Assembly (NCBI RefSeq): GCF_964355755.1
Contig: NC_092677.1
Span: 22,974,101-23,038,100, forward strand
Length of the DNA: 64,000 bases
Source: Antedon mediterranea
Lineage: Eukaryota; Echinodermata; Crinoidea; Comatulida; Antedonidae
Direction of reading: 5' to 3'
Shown: one piece after another, positions 1 through 10,743 of the stretch
Layout of the letters: every line of letters starts with the position of its first letter
Numbering within the stretch: the stretch's first letter is position 1
The notes under the pieces: model-generated
What the model was told of the DNA's origin: nothing
Seen by the model: only the letters and a program-made list of their open reading frames with translations
Databases searched by the model: none
Position numbers and translations under genes: made by a program

Positions 1-1565
1 CACACTTATGATTTCAAGCCAATTGGAGAAGATCCTATCTTTTTATGATTTTTATCATTCATCATGAATAACTTATAATTTCTTTTGATTATTGACCATA
101 ATTTTGTTATCATTAAATAATAATAAAATAATCCATTCGTGATAGTGTTAAAACAATAACACTGTTTTATTTAAAACAGTGCAATTTAAAGTTTCTTTAT
201 ACAACAAAAAACCTTGAATTTTAAAAATATCATGGACTGATGATTTTTATCAGGTGTAAGACTACAACATTTGATTTTTATTTTTTTTAAATGTTTTGGG
301 GACAATATACTTATCACATCATAATCATTCTTAGGCAATAGTTTATCTCTTATAAAACATTCAAAAGTGTTTAAATTTTAGTTTTGAGTATGTATGTAGC
401 ATATAATTATTATATAGTTTATATAAATATATATGAAATATCATTTATCATAACCAGGAGAAGAATTTTGTTGATAAATTTGAATTGTGTATTGATGTTT
501 TTACTGCTGCAAAAGAAAATGTTATTGTATATATAAACATATTGTTGGATTCCAAGATCTATTTTAAATTGAGAGGTACTATATGTCAACAGATTTTTTT
601 TTATAGTTGTTACATAATATTTTGTAATTGTTTTTTTTATGTATCATATGGAAATAAAAGTTGAAGTGAATTACATATACAAACAATTATTTTAACTCTT
701 GTAACTTACTTTTTTGTTGTTGTTGATATTTTATATTAAGTATTAATAGACATACTTTAATTAATGAAAATTGTCTTCCTTAAAGTAATTTAAAATACTT
801 TGAAATTTGTGATAGAATAATAATGGTAGTTTAATACAATGTTTCTAAGCGTTTTACACACAAAAATGATCCATAAAATATCTTAAAGATGTATTGTTCT
901 TTGACAATTCCAACAAAATAAAAACTAAAAAATTTCGAAAAAAAGTGGGTCATTTTGAAGTATCATAATAGTTATTAACTTTCACCAAAAATTAGTGGAA
1001 AAAAAAATCATTTAACTGAAATACAGACGTTTTTTTGTTTAAAACATATCTCATATGCAACGTGCTTGTTTGGCTACTCTGTATGCATAAATGATCATGA
1101 AACTTCCTTGCGATCTGTGTGAGAACACCTTCTCAACCGTGATGAGTTGTAAACAATCCTAATTAGCATCATGCATAATGGTTTGGTTTGAAAATCTTTG
1201 TTTATTTTTGCTCGCAGACAAAATGTAATCAAATTAATTTACCTGTTAATTATGTAAATTGTTTGTTTTTGGCTCGAATTTTTGACTTAAAGTGAATAAC
1301 TTTAATATTACTTTGATATGGCCAATTTAAATTTTTGAATATTTTGACCTTCATTTTTTTGTGTTTCAAGGGACAATACATCTTTAAAATAACCAAAAAA
1401 TGAAGAAAAGCAGATTGAACCATTTACACCGATTCGTTCTCCAGCACTTTGAAGCACCTATATGAGACACCCATATGAGAGCTCGCCGGAACAGTATTCA
1501 CAGGAGCTCGAGTGAAAAAGGCATATGTCTTCCTAACAAAATAAGAAGCATGGAATTGCATGAAT
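1..1565. other. AT-rich intergenic DNA, no gene seen
   Basis: No open frame of useful length, no splice-bounded exon and no repeat termini are visible. Poly-T and poly-A runs are common. Nothing more can be said from the sequence. Confidence 0.6.
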
Positions 1566-1569
1566 CCAA

Positions 1570-2370
1570 CCTTGATATTATGTAGGCCTAACCCTCAGTA
1601 CTTTTGTTGTTGAGATGTTTCCTAAAACTACCAATCTTGGAAATAAAACCATACACGAGTCTAACGTGACTCCCAGGCTCTTTACCTCAGACTTCACCAT
1701 TTCTTTGATTGGAAGAGACTTTGGAAAAATTTGATTGAAAATGAATACAGTAATATCAGTTTGGATTCGTTCAAAGCCAGAAAGTTTGAAGACTCACAAA
1801 TTTTGTCAATGCATGATGATATCTTTTCAATTTCTATATCTTTGTCGACACTCATAAATGTATAATGGAGTTAAAAATCATCTGCATACAACAGGACACT
1901 GCATCCATGATTGTGGTTGTATTGGCCTCTTCAAAAGGAGAAATGTAGCACAGGATATACAATAGCGGTCCAAGTACTACAGAACCTTGGGGAACACGTA
2001 AAGGACAGTGCCTATACTGAGACGATGAATCCCGAATAGTTACGGAGAACCGACGATCATATAAGTACGATCTAAATTAATCTAAGACCGTGTCACTCCG
2101 AAAAGGTGATAGACAGCTCAAGAGTACGCTGTGGTCAACAGTATCAAATGCACTACAAAAATCAAGAATTGCTAGCAGGACTTCCTGTTGATTATCGAGA
2201 GCTTGCGTGATGTCATTGAGCAATCGAATAAGTGCAGTTTCAATACTATGACCCTTATGGTATGATGGAAAAGTTTGTGTTGAAAGATATGATTTGAAAG
2301 CTGTAATGAAACAATTCTTTCAGGAGACTTTGAGAGAAAAGGTATGTTTGATGATATAGGTCTGTATAGG
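1570..2370 (-). pseudogene. LINE reverse transcriptase relic 1
   Basis: Read on the minus strand, three reverse transcriptase blocks appear in the correct order. They are a palm motif of the LDFxSAFDTVDH type (about 2175-2130), the VPQGSVxLGPLLYI block (about 1998-1957) and the catalytic YADD as LYADD/MQMI-like text (about 1892-1874). Stretches in between keep the usual spacing but need frame changes and contain stops, so the copy is dead. The block wording fits a CR1/L2/Jockey-type non-LTR retrotransposon; I cannot place it more finely. Neither the endonuclease domain nor a 3' tail is seen attached. It is a different copy from the second relic just downstream on the plus-strand coordinate. 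Confidence 0.75.
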
Positions 2371-2834
2371 TCTAAGAAAAGCAGTTATGGTCAAGACCAT
2401 ACTTTTACAATATAAGATAATAATATTAGGTAATATTGTTTGATAGAAGATGAATATCAATATGCTTTACCTTGCCCAATGCGGAATCTTCTTTGACGAT
2501 GATTTAGATGATTCATGGGAAGGATTATTTAATTGTAGGCCTATTTGTAATGCTGTAATACGTGATTGTGTGCAACAAAAAGATGAAAAATCCCTGGGTT
2601 AATGATGATAATTAGGAAAATTATAGCTATGAAAACGTAGATTATTTGAGAAGGCAAGCCCGGTACCACTCTTGCATGGGAGATGTACAAAGTGGTTCGT
2701 AATGTTGTCAAACAGTTATGCCAGCAATCTATATGTGAACCATTTGTTCACGAATGACAATACAAAAAAAGGTTCACCGACTCAAACATTAACAGATCTC
2801 TCATCTGTCATCTGATCACTTTTTTTTATGTAAA
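2371..2834. other. no gene or recognisable repeat seen
   Basis: AT-rich sequence between two LINE relics. Some of it may be further decayed LINE DNA, but no motif supports that. Confidence 0.4.
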
Positions 2835-3095
2835 CCCTTTCTTTCACTGGTAAGGCCGATTTGCAGATGCGAAAAGAACAATATATAATATAGGAATATA
2901 TAATAAGGGAAGGCGACATGGGAGAGAAAAGCCCCACCCGACTTCAAGCAACAACAGTATTGAGATCATCCTGAAGTTCCATAGAATCATAATAGGAACC
3001 AATAACATGAAAAAAGCTTCAGGTCATCGGCATACATACTGTAAGAATATGTGTGTGTGACAACATTAGGAAGTTCATTAACAAACACATGTGTG
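2835..3095 (-). pseudogene. LINE reverse transcriptase relic 2, palm part
   Basis: The minus strand reads VFVNELPNVV followed by a short gap and MYADDLKLF (codons around 3036-3010), then an in-frame stretch with MELQDDLNTVV. This order (F-x-NDLP, YADDLKLF, LQxDLN) is the catalytic palm of a non-LTR retrotransposon reverse transcriptase. The copy is cut off at about 3095 by the palindromic arm of the foldback element, and a matching upstream part of a reverse transcriptase lies on the far side of that element (about 5569-5735, minus). About 120-130 codons expected between the two parts are absent, so either the insertion was accompanied by a deletion or these are two separate fragments. Confidence 0.7.
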
Positions 3096-3240
3096 AAAAC
3101 TCAGATATTCAAAATTTCTAGACCTAGAAAACTCAGATATCTGGCTTTTCTAGATCTAGAAAACTTAGATATCAATATCTGAGTTTTCTAGTTCCAATCA
3201 TTTGAATCATTCCATTATTAATCGAAGGGTAGGTCATTTG

Positions 3241-4900
3241 AAATACTAGAGTATTATTGATTACTGTGTACGTTTTCGTACTAATATTGTAAAATGTAGA
3301 AGCGGCCTACCGCTTAAATCATTAAAATGTGCGCTTAAAAATTAGGCATGGTTGGTGTGGGTATGAGTTGGTTGAGGTACGAGTTATTTTGGGTACGATT
3401 TGACCACTTCTAGCCTAGTAGGGCCAGGCCTACTCTTCGCGATACATCGCGATAGTGCCCGCACGTTGAGCCTTAAATTGATTTTGCTTAGCTATGCTAG
3501 GCCTAAATTCTAAGCCTACATTTTAAATACTGTATTTCTTTATGAATTAATTTGTAGGCCGCTACTACAAGTTACAATAATTATTAACACTAAAGGGTGA
3601 GCTCGCTTCGCTCGCTTCCCCTCTAGGAAGTGTAGACGATGGTTCTCGGAATGATAATGTTCTCCTTATACGTTTTCTGTTGGTTACCATTATTGAAAAT
3701 GCTTGACATTTGTAAAACTAAACTACTTTGTTTCACAGTGTTTTAGATGATTAATAACATTTTAAAGTATAGTTTTTATTGTTTGGTAGGGCCCTTTGGG
3801 GAGGCGGAGGTCATTTGAGGGAGGTGCTTATTCGAGGGATATATGTTAAATTTTGTAGTTTTAATAATATGGTAACATTAATAATCAAATGAAATCCTCT
3901 AATAGATATGAAAAGTGGTAAAAAAGAATAACAAATGCTTGGTAAATTGTAGATAACAGTGCGGTGAATTCTACTACAAATAGTATAATTGTGTTATTAT
4001 AAATATGTGGATGGACGTTTATTAGATAGTTGGGTTGGGGGGGGGGGGGTTATTATTGAAAGTGATGTTTTATTGGAGAGGCGTTTATTCAAATGAATAC
4101 CATCCTAATAATTATTAATACATTATTTAATTTAATCATCTTTTGAAACTAACTGCCGTGACAGAGTGGGCCCAAGAAAGAAGACATTACGGCTTGCAAC
4201 ATGGGCAGACATCTCGGTCCTAACGGGACACAGGAAGATAGCCTACAGTTATTCCTGCAAGCTTACTCAATAAAACTCAGCTATCAGGATTTCACTCGAA
4301 AAATGTCTTATCAAATCTCCCTATGTAATTTTATAATACCACAATATATTCTGATTCTTTATGACGTATATTTAATTTGATCTTTATTAATTTGCAGTAT
4401 AATTTCTATTATTTAGCTACTGTACCTTCACACACGCGCGGTTTTAAAATAAACAAAAAACTGAAATGGCATGACTAATGGCCAACTTAAGCTCCAGTCC
4501 TACTATCTGATTTTTTTTTCGTCTTCCAAAGGGACACTGTATTGATTGATGGAAAGTGCCTGTTTCCAGTCACCTTTAGGGTCAAATCTATTATTTTAAC
4601 TGCTCCCTTGTGTATAAAAGAGAGAAAATATTTTAAACCAGGTTGTTGCAAGGTGAACTTATCTTAAACCCGGAAATCTGGGAAGAATTGAAATTGAGAT
4701 GAAAATCTAATGTTGAAATCATAAATTTTGTTAAAAAACTCTTTATAATATCTTCCTAAGATAGAAATATGGAACAATAGCGTCGATGTGAACACTAATG
4801 TTATCAAATCTACGTTTCGCGGTACATCTCAGATAGATAAGGTAGGTATCCAAGGCGGAAATTTGTACCGAAGTTTTTGCATTGTGCTCGCCTATGTCAG
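3241..4900. other. interior of foldback element, no gene seen
   Basis: Non-coding. It holds short recurrent phrases such as GAGGCGTTTATTC at about 4078-4090, a relative of the GGGTACGAGTT dispersed repeat at about 3346-3405, and a G-run at about 4030-4039. No open frame or exon can be supported. Confidence 0.4.
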
Positions 4901-4912
4901 AATTAACCATAA

Positions 4913-5321
4913 TTACCTCCGCCAAGGAGGTTATGTTTTCACCCCTGTGTGTGTGTCTGTGAACAGCCTGGAGGCCACAGTTTTTATCAGATTCTCACCA
5001 AACTTAGCCACAATGATCAATGACTCATCATATAATTGTGGTTACATTTTGAAGGGTCAGGGTTAAAGATCAAGGTCCACAAAAAAAAAAAAAAAAATAC
5101 TAAAACAAAAAAAACCTCAGCCGGACTTGAACCAGGGACCTCAACTGTGAGTGGCTGGATACATAACCATTACACCAAAGTCTCATCCACTACTTTCTAG
5201 TGTGCAGTTAGCCTATTTACACTTTAGAACTACGGTAATAAAAAAAATGTAAAAAAAAAACATTTTCTGTAGGGGAATTTTACAGTAGGCGGAGGTTTGT
5301 ACTCTCGGAGTACCCTCTAGT
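4913..5321. repeat. short interspersed repeat with tRNA-like module
   Basis: The element begins with CCTCCGCCAAGGAGGTTATG and ends with GGCGGAGGTTTGTACTCTCG followed by GAGTACCCTCTAG, so its edges carry an inverted CCTCCGCC/GGCGGAGG motif. On the minus strand, 5186-5115 looks like a decayed tRNA: an A-box-like TGGTGTAATGG (5178-5168) and a B-box GGTTCAAGTCC (5132-5122). The stems do not pair well enough for a functional tRNA. This combination suggests a tRNA-derived SINE or a composite short repeat; I recognise the AAGGAGGTTATG wording as common in invertebrate genomes but cannot name a family. Confidence 0.55.
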
Positions 5322-5568
5322 TTATATAATAGATTAGTAAGAAAATGTATAATAGTTAATACTGTAGTATTTCAAACAAGCTACCCTCTGATTTATAATG
5401 GAACGATCCATTTGATATCTGAGTTTTCTTGTTCCATTCTGGAACTAGAAAAGTCAGATCTGAGTTTTTTAGATTTCTAGATACTGTATAAGAAACTCAG
5501 ATATCTGAGTTTTCTAGATCTAGAAAAGTCAGATATATTTAAGATCTGAGTTTTCTAGACACCCGTAA

Positions 5569-5735
5569 AAATGTTGTCAAAGAGGATACGTTTACATTTA
5601 ACATTTTAGATAGACAGGGAATCGGAGAAATAGGTCAGTAATTGGTGTTTCAAGATTACGAGAACCTCATTTAAAAATAGGACAGACGTTAGCTTGCTTC
5701 CAAAGTTCAGTAAATTTTTCAAAAAAAATATGGAT
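5569..5735 (-). pseudogene. LINE reverse transcriptase relic 2, fingers part
   Basis: The minus strand reads WKQANVCPIFK followed by GSRN and a degraded ITDLF..LSKML stretch. This corresponds to the WKxAxVxPIFKKGSRxxxxNYRPISLLxxLSK region at the start of non-LTR reverse transcriptases. It ends at the right arm of the foldback element. It could be the upstream part of the palm fragment at 3095-2835. Confidence 0.6.
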
Positions 5736-5867
5736 GTAATGCCACTTTTTGAAATATTCACCTCACCTTAAAAAATGTATTTAACACTGTACACAATTTC
5801 AATAACAAATTAACAGTGATTTTTATTTTCTTGTTTTATCTACATTTTTCAAAATGCGCTATTAATG

Positions 5868-6437
5868 TCAGAATTTATCAAAACCCATTAGATGATTAAA
5901 ATCACTCGGAAGAACAAACCTATAAGGCTGATAAAACATAGGATAGTCTTTAGCACGAAGTGTGGTAAGGTTGAAAAATAAATTTTTTTTACTAGGTACC
6001 ACATCATTGCTGTGAAAGTGAATTTTCTTTTCAAGCAAAAACGGTGTGAAAACGTGAGCAACATAAGTATCTTTGGAAGAGTTGTGGTACAGCTTCAATA
6101 CAACTCTCTTAGTAAATATGCGACTCGTTGTAGGTATCACTAATGTGGAAATTGTAATTCCAGCTACATTTGCAAATGTCTCAAAATTAAATGAAGTATG
6201 TTCAAGAGTACCGAGTATAATGTCTGGTGCAAGATACAATCCTAAACATGCAGTACCATAAAAGAAAACGTTGGATAATCTCAGGAAAAGCCCTGATCTG
6301 AATTTATAGATTAAACGATCAACATTTTCCTTTTTAACAAGCCTGTCTTTAAAATATTCGCTTGTAGGATCACTCCATCTGTCCTTCAAGGCAGCACATG
6401 TAGCAATTGTTTTATGTGTTGAATTCAAATTGGAAAT
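5868..6437 (-). CDS. TMEM186: last exon of a TMEM186-like mitochondrial membrane protein
   Basis: A minus-strand exon of about 189 codons ends at a stop at 5870-5868. A pyrimidine-rich tract and TTTTTCAG place the acceptor at 6438-6439, so the exon starts at 6437 and the methionine upstream of it is intronic. Two hydrophobic segments follow each other (around VFFYGTACLGLYLAPDIIL and GITISTLVIPTTSRIF). They are preceded by IYKFRSGLFLRLSN and followed by VVLKLYHNSS and a DVVP motif. This order resembles TMEM186, a small two-pass protein of the mitochondrial inner membrane linked to complex I assembly. A possible poly(A) signal lies at 5827-5822. No upstream exon was found, so the gene may continue far upstream or be partial. 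Related two-pass families (TMEM223, TMEM70) are the main alternatives. Confidence 0.55.
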   Translation of the reverse strand: MSNLNSTHKTIATCAALKDRWSDPTSEYFKDRLVKKENVDRLIYKFRSGLFLRLSNVFFYGTACLGLYLAPDIILGTLEHTSFNFETFANVAGITISTLVIPTTSRIFTKRVVLKLYHNSSKDTYVAHVFTPFLLEKKIHFHSNDVVPSKKNLFFNLTTLRAKDYPMFYQPYRFVLPSDFNHLMGFDKF

Positions 6438-6667
6438 CTGAAAAAGAACAACAAAACACAAAAAGAATTATAAGAAAGGAACCATTTAACATGAAGCAAG
6501 ACAAAATGTTATGATTGCAGTGATTTGAATTCATAGAACTACATTAGGTGTACTGTTAGTTGCATCTGATATGTCTAACATTTTCAGTGAAAAAAAATTA
6601 ATGTGTATAATTGCAGAAGTATAGTTGCATCTGAATGTGTGTAGTGTTGTATTACAGGTATAGTATT

Positions 6668-6826
6668 CAAATATTGACTGGGCTGAGGGGCATGGTAAAA
6701 ATATAGCCCAAGGTGATCTGCAGACTATACTATATCCCTAGATGAAGTCGAGGGATATAGCATGTCTCCAGATCACCAAGGGCTATATTTTTTACCGTGC
6801 CCCGATTAAAGCCCAGTAAATATTTG
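6668..6826. repeat. 159-bp hairpin (MITE-like)
   Basis: The sequence folds almost end to end. CAAATATTGACTGGGCT at the left matches the inverted CAAATATTTACTGGGCT at the right, and the inner blocks GGGGCAYGGTAAAAAWATAG and AGGTGATCTG are also inverted around a centre near 6745. No coding potential. Likely a small foldback or MITE; the transposase family is unknown. Confidence 0.6.
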
Positions 6827-7533
6827 TTTTATATACCATACCAATTTGGCTAAGCTGAAGCAAACGCAAACATGGACTTGGTTGGAGTAGGCCTAGTTAG
6901 TGGCACAGTTTCGCTGCCAAGAAGCAAACAAGAAAGGCCTGCATTTGATAGTTCAACATACAGACTTATGTAGTATTCAAGAATTTGAATATAGAAATTA
7001 CAGAATGTGTCGTGCATCTGAATGTCTATAGAACGTTTCCGTTTTATGTAAAATTGTTTCTACCAAAATACTATTAATGATCTCACCAGTTTGGCTGCTT
7101 GAAAACTTGAGTAGCAACAATTGGTAGATCTTGAAATACTACATAATGTATTTAAACTGGAAGCTAAATACATCTTTATTGGTATAATAACATTACTTCC
7201 CTTCCTGGTTGTCCAAAATCTCTAGAAGAGAAATTATTTGTTTTTGGAGGATTAACACATTTTCATTGACAATTAATAAAATAAAAAATAATTGTATACT
7301 TCCCTTGCATTTTTATTGCTTTTATAAAAGACCTGATTGTGGTCATACTAATCTACTCCTGGTATCACCCGGGAGGGTTTTTATGATAACAAAATGATAT
7401 CAAGTACATGTTTTACTGACATGCTCTAAAATATTAGAAAATTTATTTAAACTTATATATATTTTTCTTTGCAGAAACAAATTTAAATCAGTTAGAATAT
7501 TGTTAAACTTTTCATTCTAAAACATTTCAATAG

Positions 7534-7613
7534 TCAGCTTCTTCATCACAAAACATTTTTAAAAAAGTAAACAATATTATGAAAGACCCCACTCATCCGT
7601 TACATTACTGTTA
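7534..7613 (+). pseudogene. LINE ORF2 near-C-terminal fragment (left of Helitron)
   Basis: The plus-strand frame contains IMKDPTHPLHY, the DPxHPLH motif found shortly before the end of many LINE ORF2 proteins. A stop at 7531-7533 and unreadable upstream text show decay. The frame continues exactly across the Helitron into 9027-9141 when the Helitron is left out, so this is the left half of an interrupted ORF. Confidence 0.7.
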
Positions 7614-9026
7614 TCTATATTATAAGTGACAGAGTTTGTCTGTCTGTTTGTCTGTTTGTTTGTTCGTTATACAACATTTTGTTACTGCACATAATCTTAC
7701 ATATGGGGTATCAAAATGACCGCAATTGTACCGGGAATGTTCTAAGCTATATTTCAACATCATCCGCCACCTAGGATCCAAGTTAGGGACCAAAATGTGG
7801 TCAAAACCCCCACTTTCGATGTTTGTTCGTTATACAAATTTCTGTTTCTGCACGTAACCATACGTATTGGGTATCAAAATGATGGAAATTGTACCCGGAA
7901 GGTTTTAAACTACATTTTAAAAAATTCCCCCCGACTCCTGGGGTTTTTGTGGGAGGGGTGGGAGGGGTGGGGGGGGGTTTGTGGTGTGGTGGTTTGTGAT
8001 GTCATTTTTGCTAGGGCTCGGGGTTGTAGGCTATCGAATTGTAAAATATATACTACAAAAGTTTTACAGTATTTTAATTATCCTCAGGAAGGCATTTGGG
8101 GAAATATAGATATAGATATACATATTTTATTCATTAACCAATATGACACCTATTCAATTACACATTTAGCAAAGTACTTTAACCATATCCAGCTATGTAT
8201 CGGTCTCTTGGATTTTCTCATTACAGACATCCATTCCTGTGTGAACATACACAGTACAAGTACATCACGATGCCTCCAAGAAAAAAACTTGGGGTTGGGA
8301 GTTGTGGTTCAGGGGATAGTGGGGGTTTTGCTTAGACTAGAATTGTGTTTGGAAAATGTTAAAGTATTTAATTATTCCTGGGAAGCGGCTGGGAGTTTGG
8401 GGTGGGGATGTAGGCCTATCACCATGACCGAAACTGTATTTGGAATGTTTTAAACTACATTTGAAAACTGCCACTGAGGGATTATGGGTTGGGAGTGATA
8501 ATAACATAATTTGTACTGGAACCGTCTTCAACACATCACCCAGTGTATCTGGGGTGTGTTTGTAGGGGGGGGGGGGGGGGTGGAAGAGCGAAAATACTGG
8601 CGTAATGAAGTAGCCTATATGCTTGGAATTGCACTAGGAAAAGTTACTATATTTGAACTGTCTAGGGGAGGAGTTAAGGTTTGTTGATTGTGGCTGGGGT
8701 GGTGAGAGGAGAAAGAAGGCTGGGGGCCCGCAGTATCTAAATTAGATATTTTAATTATCAGCCAATATGACACCTATTCATTTACACAATTTACAACGTA
8801 CTTCAACCATTATTAGACCCATCATAAGTATGTATACTCCTCTCAATTTGAAGCTTACGTTGAATTGAATTTGTCCATCACTGGGAAGAATTTGTTTTTG
8901 AAAAAGAGTATGGGGTGGTATTGAAGAAGGGTGGAGGTTGGTGAGTATAGACAGATACTGGCGTCGGGTGTTGAGAAGGCTTTAAACTAATTTTGAAACC
9001 CGCTCTGGGGCGGGTATAATTGCTAG
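7614..9026 (+). mobile_element. non-autonomous Helitron, 1,413 bp
   Basis: The 5' end is TCTATATTATAAGTGACAGA preceded by A (7613). The 3' end is CTAG (9023-9026) followed by T (9027). A 6-bp stem hairpin ACCCGC/GCGGGT (8998-9003 with 9010-9015) sits 7 nt before the CTAG. These are the textbook Helitron features: TC start, subterminal hairpin, CTRR end, insertion between A and T and no target duplication. The interior carries diverged repeated blocks, for example TGTTCGTTATACAA at about 7661 and 7823, and AATATGACACCTATTCA at about 8140 and 8763. There is also a TCTGTTTG microsatellite at 7636-7663. The long plus-strand open frame inside (7797-8453) has no recognisable protein features and I treat it as chance. 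Confidence 0.85.
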
Positions 9027-9141
9027 TAACTTAAATAGATCAGGTATTAGGCTACGACCTCCAAGAGCAAATCTTTGTAGAACTAGAAAATCCTTCGTTG
9101 TAAATAGCATTCATATTTTTAATTCTAATGTAAGACGATAA
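9027..9141 (+). pseudogene. LINE ORF2 C-terminus (right of Helitron)
   Basis: From the Helitron edge the frame reads to RLRPPRANLCRTRKSFVVN, then IHIFNSNVRR and a stop at 9139-9141. Basic R/K-rich text followed by SFVVNSIxIFN is the usual end of LINE ORF2 proteins. It continues the frame of 7534-7613 without any added or lost base. Confidence 0.75.
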
Positions 9142-9341
9142 TGCAATTTTTAAATAGTTTTACATCTTTAACAGTTTTTTTATTTTTAACTTTTTTCTTG
9201 TATTTTAATCTGTTATAATACTGCACGTTTTAATATTGTTGCAACATTTTTTATGTTTGTTTTTTATTGTTGTTTTAATCTACCAAGCAAAGTGAATTTC
9301 CATTTTTATGGACAAATAAAATTTCTTGAATCTTGAATCTT
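9142..9341 (+). repeat. LINE 3' UTR and tail
   Basis: Directly after the ORF2 stop, AT-rich sequence leads to GTGAATTTCCATTTTTATGG, ACAAATAAAA and a short CTTGAAT tandem tail ending near 9341. A 3' UTR ending in a short-period tail is usual for non-LTR retrotransposons. Confidence 0.65.
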
Positions 9342-9366
9342 ACTATCTATGTACGATTCAAAACAA

Positions 9367-9500
9367 TTTTGTCCACCGCTTAAAATCCACCGAAAAAAAC
9401 ACAATGTATAAGCATCGCAGAAAAACAGTGGTGACAAACGCCTATGCTACACACTGTTCTGTTTTTTTCGATGGATTTTAAGCGATGAACAAAAATGTCT
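9367..9500. repeat. imperfect inverted repeat
   Basis: TTTTGTCCACCGCTTAAAAT followed by CCACCGAAAAAAAC on the left is matched in reverse by GTTTTTTTCGATGGATTTTA and AGCGATGAACAAAA on the right. The spacer is about 60 bp. Probably a small foldback remnant. Confidence 0.5.
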
Positions 9501-9769
9501 CACATTTCATCATCATACACTAAAGGTAGGCCAATCTTTTAACCAAATTTTACAGTAATTTTTTTTTCTAATACGACCCTTTTTTAATTAACTTTGCTAT
9601 GTAAATGTGTTTTTTTTTACTTATCTCACAGACTTCTTCCGTAGCACAAAAATCATGACCCAAAAACCAAAATTGAAGAAAATAAGGTATAAAATGTCAT
9701 TTTTGGGGTGATTTGACATGGAATGACCCCTCTAACTAATCGCCCGAGATATGCACATTTGACCCTACT

Positions 9770-10110
9770 ACTGGCTGCTACTACTGGCCTGCTACTACTA
9801 CTACTAGGCCTGCCTACTACTATACTATCTAGTATAGTAGTAGGCCTAGTACTATACCTAGTACTAGGGCCTAGGCCTAGTAGTAGCTAGTTAGGCCTAG
9901 CCTAGACTACTAGCTACTACTTACTAGGCCTACTAGTACTACAGTACTTTCTAGTAGTAGCCTAGGCCTAGGCCTACATCCCTACCTAGGCCTATATATA
10001 TACTCTACTACGTACTAGTACTGTAGTTAGAGGTCTAGCCTACTATGAATATGATGACTCTCTAGGCCTAGGCTATATACCCTATATATATCAAGCACTG
10101 GCGATAATAA
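9770..10110. repeat. CTA / TAGGCCTA low-complexity region
   Basis: The stretch is made almost only of CTA, TAG and GGCCTA units, including many overlapping palindromes (TAGGCCTA, CTAGTACTAG, CCTAGG). It has no coding meaning. It is the densest patch of the TAGGCCTA words seen throughout the window. Confidence 0.8.
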
Positions 10111-10157
10111 TAGTGTACACTCTATCTTTGTAATGATTTCATGCGTCTATGCGGTGA

Positions 10158-10290
10158 ACAAACGATCGGGACCAAGGATGATCGGGGCCATCATAGAGAC
10201 GATCGGGCCCATTTTTTATGCAATACAGGTAAACCCGTACCTCCTCCACCAACTCGTACCTAAATTTGGGCTTACTTGTACCCAAAATGT
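10158..10290. repeat. dispersed GATCGGGCC / GGTACGAGTTGG repeat
   Basis: Contains CGATCGGGNCC words and, on the minus strand, GGTACGAGTTGG text. Relatives lie at about 3346-3405, 12836-12910 and 15345-15440, the last as three loose tandem copies around TTGGGCCCGATAGTC. Short degenerate dispersed repeat of unknown origin. Confidence 0.4.
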
Positions 10291-10743
10291 TGGCTCTCCC
10301 TGGGCCATGTTTAATGCTATTTAAGTATACTTATATTACATTTAAACCCAGTTTTATTACACTTTTAGGTACCAATCATAATGATCGATACTATAAAGTA
10401 ATAATGGCAAAAACTACTGACCTAAAAAGTATAATTAATATGTCAGACTCGTACGAAAAAATCACAGCTTCCCCACCGTTTGGGTACTACTTAACTTCTT
10501 GCCAAGTTAATAATTGAGGGCACTGTTTTACATGTGGAAGCAGAGCTATACATAATATGGCTCTGTTGGGGAAGATGTCAGTGGCTGCTTAGTCCTGTGT
10601 GATGAAGACTTACATTTAACAATAAGTAGGCCCATGCCTACTGTATTGATTGCTGCATTCTTTAAAAAAAAAGTTATTAATCTATTATCATGGAGTTTAC
10701 TCCATGCTATTATTAAAGTTGAATTGCCTTAAACAAATGTGTA

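Larger units (their letters stand above)
3094..5568. mobile_element. foldback-like element with palindromic subrepeat arms
   Basis: Two inverted arms flank about 2.1 kb. The outer part of each arm is built from a degenerate palindromic subrepeat (core GATATCTGAGTTTTCTAGAT and its reverse), at about 3094-3205 and 5405-5568. The inner part is unique: ATCATTCCATTATTAATC then GAAGGGTAG on the left, with the inverted match ATCGTTCCATTATAAATC then AGAGGGTAG on the right (about 5412-5378). Arms made of tandem subrepeats are characteristic of Foldback-type DNA elements. No transposase is visible inside, and I could not find a clean target duplication. Both flanks read as LINE reverse transcriptase on the minus strand. 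Confidence 0.55.

Noticed and set aside
5115-5186. Possible tRNA gene on the minus strand
   Set aside because: A and B boxes present but stems mismatch and the sequence sits inside a dispersed repeat; kept only as a tRNA-like module.
6073-6261. 62-residue plus-strand frame
   Set aside because: Antisense shadow of the TMEM186-like exon.
7797-8453. 218-residue open frame
   Set aside because: Lies wholly inside the Helitron, is rich in Gly/Val/Trp from G-rich DNA and shows no domain; judged chance.
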